Under the pieces are notes generated by a model, which saw only the letters and a program-made list of their open reading frames with translations, had not been told where the DNA came from and ran no database searches. A stretch of DNA of 64,000 bases from Sclerodactyla briareus (Eukaryota; Echinodermata; Holothuroidea; Dendrochirotida; Sclerodactylidae), in contig JAODTK010001065.1 in NCBI GenBank assembly GCA_026419785.1, positions 1 through 64,000 of the forward strand, written 5' to 3'. This document shows, in pieces, positions 43,457 to 53,899 of the stretch. The position numbers and the translations under genes are program-made. Each line of letters opens with the position of its first letter. Within the stretch, counting starts at the first letter, position 1.

Positions 43457-44365
43457 CGAGAGGTGAATGGGAAATCTGACTCGGCAAGTAGTGGGGGTGT
43501 GGGGAGATGGGGTGAGGCGACCCCCCCCCGCAGACCCGCTGAATTTTTTTAAGGCAGCGGAAACTGGATCGGGGTAATCGTCTTGTAAGGTATGCATGAC
43601 GGAGGATATACAGTTTGTTCTTACGCTGTTTTTCTTCTGTGAAGAAGGAGCACAATGCATTCCCCCCCATGCATTCCTGGTGAACTAGAAGTAATATAAC
43701 AACCTGTGGTTCAACTGTTTTTGTTTGCTCATGTTTAGTAAGAGTTTACTTCACACTGTATAGGAATCGTGGTATCAATCGATTTTTCGACAACCTCTTT
43801 GGGATATTGAGTGATACCTTCTTTCGATGGGCTCTTGAACAAGTGCATGAGCCCAGGCAACAGGCCATAGATCGTCGAATGGATGTCTTTTATGCCATGG
43901 CGCGTGCCCAAGTATCCGAACCCTCATTCAATTCAGGTTGCGCATCCAATGCGTATTCAAGTGCAACCTTGTGGTTTTTGGGGGCTTGGGGCAATATTCA
44001 GGAACTGCCCCGAATTTCAGCGCCATATACGAAAACACGACTAATACAGAAGGAGACCAACGCGCGCGAATATCGCACAATTTTTAGTGTATTTCCGGAC
44101 GAGGTTTTTGAACAGAAATTCGGGCCATAATGTGAAAAGGTTCGGGCAATCATAAAAAAATCGGGAAACTCAGACAATTTTTTCTCAATTCTCTGCCTGA
44201 ATTTTTGTTGTTAGATCCTTTGTGGTTGGAGCTGCCGCTGTAGCCTCGTCCTTGCCCCCTACAGAGAGCAAAAATAGCAACGCAGTGAAAAAAAGATAGT
44301 CAGTTCAATTATCAGTATTGGTGTGGTACATCAATCTACACTCAGTCTAGCCAATTTGACAAAGG
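43457..44365. other. Spacer between the two ~250-bp duplicates
   Basis: Includes a 107-codon plus-strand open frame (43807-44130) with no family match that I recognise, and a C-run at 43521. No splice or promoter signals stand out. Confidence 0.4.
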
Positions 44366-44606
44366 AAATCGCGCATATACTGCCCATATGCGTGTAATGA
44401 ATTAGCCTCAAAGGTGACCCACCGTGGACATAGACAAATCTCAGAGTACGGAATTTGACAATCGGCCAGCAGTGTTAGGTATGAACTTGGTTTGAAATGC
44501 TGTATTTTTCCGCACTTTCCTATTGCAAATTCAGAGAGGATTTTATCGAAATTCAGCGATCTAAAATATCACTTTCAAAGCGAGAATATTAGGTTTACTA
44601 GCCTCT
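44366..44606 (+). repeat. Direct duplication, copy 2
   Basis: Matches 43206-43456 with many small indels; copies start about 1.16 kb apart. Confidence 0.85.
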
Positions 44607-45708
44607 GTTGGCGCTCGTGATGCTCATGTATTCGGACAGCTTAGTCTTGGAAAGGACCGTGTACGCACCATGAGACCATCGAAGGTAAATTCTCAAAGCA
44701 ATGAGGAAAGTGTCATTTGAACCATTTTTGATGTCGCCTTGACATGTCGGCTTCAGTAAAAGTTCCCGTGCTGTGAACTTCATATATTCGCAAACTGAAT
44801 CAATTGTGATTCGACAATAGGCCCTCCCCGAGATCGGGACGGATATTCTCATCAAATTGGAAGCGACGATCGGACACGGGGAGTGACTAGAAAACAATTG
44901 CAGTTCAGGTAGAAGTGGAATAGGCTACAAAATGATAATTGAAATTAGTTTGTGCTGTCGGCTTGAATCCTTGGTCGAGTAGGATATATCATCGGGAATT
45001 CGCGGATCATAGTAAACGGAATCAGATAGCAAGGCGTCATTCAACGTTACACCAATGCAGGAATGAGAATTCGAAAACATTTGTTACTGGCTCACGATTA
45101 TAACCGTTTATGTACTCAGAATGTGGGGGTCCCAAATGTGAGGGGACGAGGCATGTGACCTGGTTGCACCGCCCCTATCCGCTAGTGGTTCGTGACATTT
45201 GAAACTCCCCCCCCAAAAAAAAAAAAAACAGGTCGGGATAACGCCCACAATGCAACCGTCATACCAAAGTATAAGTTCTCTACATCGTTTCGTTGCACAG
45301 TTATCGTGCTACATGATTTTCCAGACTGGCACCCATCTGCTATTACGTAAACGGTGACTGGATATCGAACCTATCTCTTATCCAATTTTCTGAAAATTGC
45401 TCGCTTACAGAAAATTACTTCAACTCAATTGACTATATGTTTTATCAACTTTGAACCTACTGTTGGCAAGCATGGACATAAAATCTCCCATTTAAATTTC
45501 TGTATACTTAATAGATTTTGTTTTACCGATGTTATCCGCACTGCAAACATCCATTGCTTGGAGCTAACGGCTTTGCGCTGTTCTGTTCATTTTAGGCGGA
45601 TATTTTTGAATAAATTCTCGATTTTGGTATTAATCCAATTAAGAAGACAGCTAATGAGTCTAGAAGACTATTCAAAAACCCAATCGGAGTATTATTATTT
45701 TCACAACT
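44607..45708. other. No recognised gene
   Basis: A minus-strand frame at 44897-44598 is open for 99 codons but unrecognised. An A-run lies near 45218. Confidence 0.4.
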
Positions 45709-45715
45709 TAATATA

Positions 45716-45784
<69 letters not shown>

Positions 45785-45881
45785 TAGATATATATATATA
45801 TCTATATATATTATATATATATATCTATATATTATATATATTACATATATATATATATAATTTTTCTATATATATATATAT
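45709..45881. repeat. (TA)n tract
   Basis: About 170 bp of TA repeats with TATC interruptions. The long plus-strand open frame ending here reads poly-I/Y and is not a gene. Confidence 0.95.
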
Positions 45882-46004
45882 CGCCAGAGGCAAACTGAAA
45901 CAACAATGCTACTTAAATGTGATAGGCTGGATCTGCTCGATGAGATGCGAAATAGCGATTGAGCTTGGAAAAATGTGAGTAAAAAACAGCTGATATGTTT
46001 TGGA

Positions 46005-46052
46005 TGCAGAGCCTTTCGGACCAATACTATTCCTTCGTCATGCAGTGGACCA
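46005..46052 (-). ncRNA. Second hammerhead-like hairpin between (TA)n tracts
   Basis: The minus strand reads TGACGA, then AGGA...TCC as stem II (AGGAATAGTATTGGTCC), then GAAA. It shares the layout of the hairpin at 19.13-19.18 kb and likewise sits in about 180 bp between two (TA)n tracts. The first core base is A instead of C. Confidence 0.35.
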
Positions 46053-46061
46053 CAGAATTGA

Positions 46062-46188
46062 TTATATAGATATATATATATATATATATATATATATCAA
46101 TATAATTATATATATTTATATAAAATAATATAAAAATATAAATATATATTCTATATATATATATATATATAATTATATATATATATAT
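46062..46188. repeat. (TA)n tract
   Basis: About 127 bp of TA-rich repeat with ATAAAATA interruptions. Confidence 0.95.
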
Positions 46189-47419
46189 CCCCCAGAAGCC
46201 ACTCAATCAATGGTCTATATTCTTCAAGTTTGTGGTTCATCTGGAAGAAATGAGTGACAACTGATAATTGGAGGGTTTTTCAAGGAAGTCCTCAATGATT
46301 GGATCACAACTAGAGAATTGATGGTAAATTGCAGGAATTGCTTAGAGATACCGCCACGAGAGTCCCACTATTGACTGGAAGTCCGGGTATCGCATATGCT
46401 GTACTGTATATGTGTGCTCCAAAACTTTCAGCTAGCCGCAGCCAACAACAATGAGTTACGGTAACTTTAACTTTGGTCAGAATTAAGAAAACTTAGCAGC
46501 CTCGTATGCATCCCTAACTCATAGCCTCAAACGCGGAGCAGCGACTCCTATGTTCACAAACTATATTTGGGCCCAAAAAAAAGGCTGCTGGCCTGCCTTC
46601 GACAAACGAGACAACGCGAGCGAACTCAAGCCCACTCCTTGTGAGGTTCACAGCGCTGGCTCAGGTATCAAAAACCACCGAGTGAGCCTACTCCCACTTT
46701 ATGGAGTTCAACCCGCAACGCTTATACGTCGTCGCGTGCGGTGACTCAAGTCGGGGCGAACCCGTAAGCTCTCTTCGACTTCTCTTGCGAAGTTCCACTG
46801 CGGGGTCGATTTCCCAGACAGTGACCGTTATTGTTGTTGAACGCGGGCAACTGGAGGAATTCACATTCCCACAACAGGAGAAAAACGTGATTCTTTAATT
46901 TCAAAGGTCTTTCGAATGTCCCTCAAGAATTGAAGGGTTGGACCGACCACTAATAGCAAAAACAGAATCTAATTTCATTCTATCTATTCCGAGCTTTGCC
47001 ATTCTGCCCATCTTTTGATTTACTACCATCACAAACTACGTGGGCCTTGCATAATTTCGAAAAGTTTCCAAAAACAGCCACACGATCGCGGCAAAGTCCG
47101 GCCGCTCGGAGTGGCTACGGTGTTGCGGTCATAGCTCACACTTTGCGGGCTCGAGGAAAAGCGGCGGTCCACCGCAAGGTTCGTTCAAGCCTTGCGGAGG
47201 CAAATTCCGCGGTGAGCCAGCTTTACGTTTACGGTAACACAGCGACCGGGAGTGTGACTGTCAGCTGTCGCAAGCGCGGAGAGCAAAGCCCGTACAGGTG
47301 GGCCGGGCTTAATGGTGCAACAGGGCTCGAAGTCGGTGATGTAGTAGCGTGGCAGGAATTCGAACCTTGGGGGGGGGGGGCATGACACATTCCGCCCGGA
47401 AATTTTCGTGTTGAATACC
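46189..47419. other. No recognised gene; GC-richer stretch
   Basis: A 129-codon plus-strand frame at 46996-47385 has no recognised domain and ends in a G-run. Minus-strand GGTTCGAATTCC near 47355 resembles a polymerase III B box with one extra base, but no A box is at the right distance. Confidence 0.4.
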
Positions 47420-48460
47420 GTAATCTCTAACGCAGGTCAGTGTCCAATGGACACGAAACTTTGCACACATGTTCGCTCTTGCGAAATCTCGGATAAGTTA
47501 GCATGGGGGCGTCGCTGACACCACTTGGCGGCCGGCCACTTGGATTTTTAGCAAATCTGAGTTTTTCGCTGATTCGCACTTTTTGAAGCATGGTAATCGT
47601 GTAAAGACCAAATTTGTTTGCGCCACAATCCGACCCCACCCGGGGCGGCCATTTTGAAATTTAGCGAAATATTAATTTCTTCCGCTGTATACGACATTAT
47701 TTTTTTTTGTTTGACTTGGCAGACGATGAGAGGGGTAATGCAATTATGATGGGTGAAACCGTGGGCATCCCCCGACCGCTCTGACGGCGGCCATTTGGGA
47801 TTTTATCGCGGAACTGAGTTTTTCGATGATTCGCACTTTTTGAAGCATGGTAATCGTTTATTCTAAAGACCAACTTTTGTTTCGCCTCATACGACCACAC
47901 CCGGCGGCCAGTTTGAAATTCTGCCGAAATAATTTTCCGCCGTTACGAATTGTTTGTTTGTTTTTGCAGACATGATAGCGTAATGACATTAGAAATGGGT
48001 GTGGAAACAGTGGGCGTCGCCGACCGTTCTGACGGCGGCCATTCTGATTTTTTTTTCTTCGCGAACTGAGTTTTCAGCTATTGCGCGTTTTGAAGCAGGC
48101 GATCATTTTGAGGATAACTTTGTTCTAACCCCATGAACCCACCCGGCGGCCATTTGAATTTTTGCGGAATTCTACAAAACAGAGTTTTATGCTGATTTGG
48201 CGCGTTTTAGAGGCATGCGATTGTTTTGAGACAAACTTTTAAGTTTCCTGCCCCATACGACCCAGCCCGGCGGCCATTTTAAAACTTGTTAACTTGGGGT
48301 AAATGATTTCCTTTGCCCTTTTTTGCACGTTTCGGAACAAAACCATCATTTTCAGACCATAATTTCTCCCCTAGGGACCGCCCAACGGCCATTTCAATTT
48401 CTGACAGAACTGAATTTTACTGCATATTTCGGGGCATGGTTAGTGCATTTGGAACCACCT
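47420..48460 (+). repeat. Tandem array, ~125-bp unit, eight copies with GGCGGCCAT core
   Basis: GGCGGCC (the last copy ACGGCC) occurs at 47527, 47644, 47786, 47903, 48034, 48145, 48269 and about 48384, that is every 111-142 bp. It is usually followed by ATTT-G or ATTT-A. Between cores are CGCACTTTTTGAAGCATGG, GACCAAATTTG-like and CATACGACC-like blocks. Neighbouring units alternate, suggesting a ~250-bp dimer. Confidence 0.85.
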
Positions 48461-51400
48461 CCCACTCCCCGGGTCAGCAAATCCACTTGATAAAAAACAA
48501 TGCGAACAAGGTCACCATCTGATTGATTGAAATGGGGATTACACGTTGCGGTTTTAGTGGTCTAGTTGGCTATGTTACTATGATGATTGGTCGTAAACCT
48601 ACTAGTTGGCCATCGCTGGTACCATGGTTTCCGTCCAATGTGCCGCAGTCTGTCTTTTATGTGAAATTTAAATAATAATAACTTGGTTATACCAGCACAC
48701 TGACCCTTAGGATGACGGGGGTATAATATTGTTCGCCGTGGTTTCAACTGTTGTTGGAATATTGGGAAGTTATTCTATAGTGTACTGGCGCCTGTTATCA
48801 GTTGGCGAAATAACTTGGTTGTAGCGACGGGTAAAAGCTCTCTTTGAACATTGGTGTTCCTATGGTATAGTGGAGTCTGACGTTATCGCGCTGAATCGCA
48901 CCAGTGGTGTGGTTCGTCTCGGGTTTTTGTTATTTAATGTAGTTAACTGACGCTAGACGTCCCATGTTCGTAGTTTAGACACTTCGACTCGACGGAAAAA
49001 AAAAACAGTGAGTTCATTCAATTTTGTTGGGACATTGGAATGCAATCAATTTCAAATTACTGCATTACTATTACATACAAAAAAGGCAAGCATGATACTA
49101 TTCCCATTGGAAAGTAAGCGGCCTGGTGTTAGGATGTGACGATGGGTCGGGCGGATGAAGTCAACGCTGGCAAAGGTTACGGAACGGGATTGTGCAAACT
49201 TGAAGTCTACATTATTTGAACTGAGTTTTTGAACGCGAATCACCAACGAAATTGCTATTGAACGATATAAAACGAATATGAAAGATACAGAACGAATATG
49301 AACGTGTCAAAAAAGATAAACGATTTCAGAACGAATATGAAGGCTATCGATGATTATGATAATGCAACGTATTGCATAATGAATATAATTTCACAGAAAT
49401 GATTATGACTAACGTCGTTACGAATTCGAACGAAATATTGAACCGAAATCAAGGTGTTCTGAACGTCTAAATCTCAGGTTAAAGGAATCTATAAAATTGA
49501 TCGCATATTGGAACGATGTATATTACAGTCCAAGAGTTATTAAGTGAGCTCGATTTAGACGCGAAAAATATAGGGGCCTGAATATCAGCCTTACAATTAA
49601 GATACCTAGATACATTACGGGTAGGGCAATATTTATGCTTTTTTGTAGTGAGGAGCATAACTTAAGTAGGGTAATTGTAACAATGAATTGTAGCATATAA
49701 ATTTAATTGGTTATAGATGAGCAAGAATTCATTCGTTTCGCATGTGTCAAGTTAATCTGTGTCGCTAAGGCGCCTCGTCCGTGTGTGAACCTGTGCAACT
49801 ATGTATTACACATATGATATCCAAAACTCCCACGCGAATTTCAGCGCAGTCCGCTTCGAGTGTTCCGATCAGCACATCGAGCGTCAAAATTGGTCTTGAA
49901 CCTCTGGGGAACCACATTATCCCTATATTATAAAGAAATTGTGAAACATGTACTTTTGAAAATCTTGTACCAAACAGAGTAATGGATCCGATTAAAAAAA
50001 AAACCTAACTAATTGTCACAAAAAATCGAGATTAATCACATTTAATTTGAAGTGAATAACCTTTTTTTATTTTTTCATTTTTCATGGCGCAGACGCAGCA
50101 TTCATATGAGGTCTATGATCGGCCTTGAATCGTTTCCCACGTGATGCCATAGATTCCTTTGCAATATCTCAACCAGGCAACATGCTTGAATCTCAGGGAT
50201 GGTTTTTTTGATATGTTCCCTCTGTTCACTTTGTGCTAGTTGGGAACAAATCTGTTACATGGTCATGATACCGGTAAGCAATTTGACTGCACTGCTCGTG
50301 ACTGGTCTCGTTGAAAAGGGATAACGTTGGGGACTGATTAACTGTAGAGAATCCCAGAATTTGACCACGAGGCTCATTAACCTGTCAACCCGATACAGTG
50401 CGACAATCATGATGTAAGCGTAGTTTTCTACGAGTGTGGATCATGAATTTGCGCATTGTTAACAATGACAGTATCCAATGCCACTTGTATAACGCTCCTT
50501 TGTAGACCTATATGCGAACATGGTCAAACATTTAAACACCATATCTCCCAATTTTAATAACGAACTTCTAAAAGGAGCTTGCATAGCCACTGTGGAGCAG
50601 CTGGGCAATTCGAACTGCTATGTTTTTGTAGATTATTCCGCCGACTGAGATACAATTCTCGTGACCCTCCAGACAGAGGATAATAAGTGCGATGAGAGAA
50701 ATTAGGAATATGATGCATTCTCAGAACACCTGTGTGCATTATTGTTGAGGTAAATACGCCAAGATTTTTTCTAGATATTTCGATATTTCTTAGGAATAGC
50801 ATGCATACGTGGATAGTCTCCCCGGTGAAGTTATCTCTAGTGGTATAAAACATAGTATGTTAGATTCTGATGTTAAGAAAAAGCTATGGATTCTAATTAA
50901 CAAGTCCCTTTTCAATTATCTTTGCGAAGCGCGACAATAGAGAATAGGGCGATAGTTTCTCAAATCTTTGCTCCGGCAGCTTGCTCGGAATAATCAGAAC
51001 ACCGCGACTTGTATACCCCCGCAGAAATCACCTTCGTGGACATCATTTAGGAATAGCCATTATATATCATACTGTCCGGAACAAGGCAGGTCCACATTCT
51101 CCAAATTTGGTTTGTAACACCTTTACAAAATCGCCTCATAATGCAAAGTGACCTTCTGTGACCTTGAAATGACCTTCATGTTGTTCTGTACTAACAACAG
51201 TCCACATCCCTGTTCCGTTCACATCTGTCAAGTTAGAGAAATCGCCTAAACTCCACAAATTTGACCTCCGTTGACCTTGAACTTTTCCGGAGACAACTTC
51301 TTCCCCCACGAAACGTTTGTTTTCAGAAGAGAAAACACTAATAGTGTAGGCGAAAAGACCATAAAAGTCAGCAGCCCTTGCATATATGTCGTTCTTGGCT

Positions 51401-52029
51401 TTTTTAATGAAGATATTTTTTTTTTTTTGTGTGTGTTTTTTTTTTTTTTTTTTTTTTTTTGTCTTTTTTTTCCCTAGAAGTCATTCGCGTGATCTGGCAT
51501 CCGCATACGCATTGTTACAATTGTGCTTCTTTCGCCTATTCAGCGTTGGTTTGCCTTCATTTATAATTTTTATAGGTCTGTGGAACCAATATCTATCTTT
51601 GCAACCTAATAGCACATGTTCACAACACTAGCCCTAGGCCCCGCGCAGTCACGTAAATTGCGATTCTCACATACGCATAACGCGTCTATGGAATCCTAGC
51701 CTTGCGGTGTTTGCGGGATGTTAATGAACTGAGATCACAAATCGCACTCTCCTCATCGGTCCCGGGGGATATGAATATAGAATATCTTATTACGATGCTC
51801 CTGGGTCAGTGGTATCACGGAACCGAACCTCAGTCTCGTTTTCAAGGGTCATACCACAATAATAATAACGAAAGCCAAAGGTTTTAGTGCTTCCTTGACT
51901 CTTTCTGGACAACCTATAGCTAGACACTAGACAAATGGGAGATGCACACTCATTATGGGCACATAACAGCTGAACAATTTCCCTTTATATCCCAACCAAC
52001 CAATAGGTTTCCTATACGCTTGTACTAAG
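48461..52029. other. No recognised gene
   Basis: GAACGAATATGAA recurs three times at about 49270-49342. T runs at 51416-51471 are among the longest here. A stretch at 51149-51275 has several GTGACCTT/TGACCTTGAA words resembling the array that follows, so a diverged relative may begin the cluster. Confidence 0.45.
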
Positions 52030-53775
52030 CTACACAACACTGTATTTCAGATTTTCAGACTTTACCCTATGGCGACCGCTCAGATGACCTCTGACCTGAC
52101 CCCAACAACAAGTAGGGTCATGTACTCGTCTTTTTGGAACACACAGACCAGTAATGACGTTCATCCATCCAGGCAGGGTCGAGTTATCGTGTTTTACAAG
52201 CAAACTTTCCAAAATAATCGACTTTTCACGAATTTCTATTTTTGACCAAAATCCACCCCGACCAACTACAACAATAAGGAGTTCCTGTACTCCCATAAGA
52301 AAGCTAAACACCAAATTTCAACCTGATCAGTACCAATCCAAACTTTCTCGACTTATCGTGTTTACAAGGTTTTCATGGCAGACGTGACCTCGTGACCTCA
52401 GATGGCCTCGACCTGACCCCAAACAATAGGGTTCATGTAATCACATGGAGAACCACTTACTTAATATGAACTCCATCCATCCAGTCGGGGTCGAGTATCG
52501 TGTTTACAAGCCAAAATTGGCTAAATATTGACTTTTCACAAATTTTCTATTTTGGGACCAAAATTCACCCCGACCTATATCAAAAACAATATGTTTCCTA
52601 TACTCCCCATAAGAAGCTACACAACGCAAAATTTCACCTTGATGAGAACTGACCATTCTGGACTTCATCGTGTTTAAAGGTTTTCAGATTTGACCTCTGG
52701 TGAGCTTCCAAGGCTCTGACCGGATCCAAAACAATAGGGTTCATGGTACTCATCATGGAGAAACACACTTACAAGTCTGAACTCCATCCATCCATGGCGG
52801 GGTTCGAGTTATCGTGTTGACCAGCAAAAATTGCCAAAATATCGAATTTTTCCGAATTTTCTATTTCGACGACCAAATTCAATCACCACCCGACCTATAC
52901 CAAAAACAATATGGTTCCTATACTCCCATAAAAAGCTCACACCAAATTTCAACCTGATGAGACTCTCATTCTGGACTAATCGTGTTTACAAGCGTTTCAC
53001 AGACTTGACCTCGTGACCACCTCAATTACCCTCTGCCTGGTCCCAAAACGATAGGATCCATGTACTCATCAGGGGAACACCAAAAAAAAACCCCAAGTTT
53101 GAGCTTCATCCAGCTAGGCGGGGTCGAGTTATCTGTTTACAAGCCCAATTGGCCAAATATCGACTTTACTTTCCACAAATTTTCTTTTCGACCAAAATCA
53201 CCCCGACGTATACCACAAACAAATGGGTTCCTGTGCTCCCCATAAGAAAGCTACACAACCGAATTTCAACCTGATCATACAACTATTCTGGACTTATCGT
53301 GGTTTACAAGGTTTTCAGACTTGACCCTGTGACCTCAAATGACCTCTGACCTGACCCCAATCAATAAGGTCATGTCTCATCATGTGGAACACCATACCAA
53401 GTTTGAGCTTTCATCCTCTAGGCGGGGTCGAGTTGATCCGTGTTTATAACCCAAATTGGCCACAATATCACTTTTTCCCCCCCCTCTCCCAGACTTCCTA
53501 TTTTCAACCCCAAAATTCACCCCGACCTACACCAAAACCAATAGGTTCCCGTACTCCTATGAGGGCTAAACACACCAATTTCAACCTGAATCAAACCACC
53601 ATTCTGACTTGTATCGATGTTACAGGTTTTCAAGACTTGACCTCTGGTGACCTCAGATGACCTCTGACCTTACCCCAAAACATAGGGTTTCTGTACTCAT
53701 CATCGGAACACACATGACCATATGAGCCGACCTACTCAGAACCTGATCAATTATCGTGTTTACAGCTGGGCGTCA
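52030..53775 (+). repeat. Satellite-like array of ~310-bp dimeric units with DR1 motifs
   Basis: The anchor TTATCGTGTTTACAAG (with variants) recurs at about 52185, 52345, 52495, 52662, 52810, 52976, 53130, 53293, 53434, 53605 and 53752. The step is about 140-175 bp. Alternate half-units differ. One type follows the anchor with GTTTTCAGACTTGACCTC and clustered TGACCT boxes; the other with CCAAATTGGCCAAATAT. Both contain a CAATAGGTTCCTGTACTC-like block, so they are old duplicates. Perfect TGACCTCTGACCT occurs at 52085-52097, 53340-53352 and 53658-53670. Confidence 0.9.
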
Positions 53776-53837
53776 CACACCTACACACCATCACACACGA
53801 CGTGACTGCATAGATTCCTCTGACTTCGTCCATGCAA

Positions 53838-53899
53838 TCATTAATAAAATAATACTAATATAAGTATAATAATATAATAATAATAATAATAATAATAAA
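53838..53899. repeat. (TAA)n microsatellite
   Basis: ATAATAATAATAATAATAA-type repeats with TATAAG interruptions, just right of the satellite-like array. Confidence 0.9.

Noticed and set aside
43807..44130. 107-codon plus-strand frame as a gene
   Set aside because: No recognised domain, no splice or promoter context, and such lengths occur by chance in 64 kb; left as unassigned spacer sequence.
45354..45860. 168-codon plus-strand open frame
   Set aside because: Its second half is translation of the (TA)n tract (alternating I and Y), and the first half has no recognisable domain.
47340..47375. GGTTCGAATTCC on the minus strand, resembling a polymerase III B box
   Set aside because: One base too long and no A-box partner upstream on that strand.
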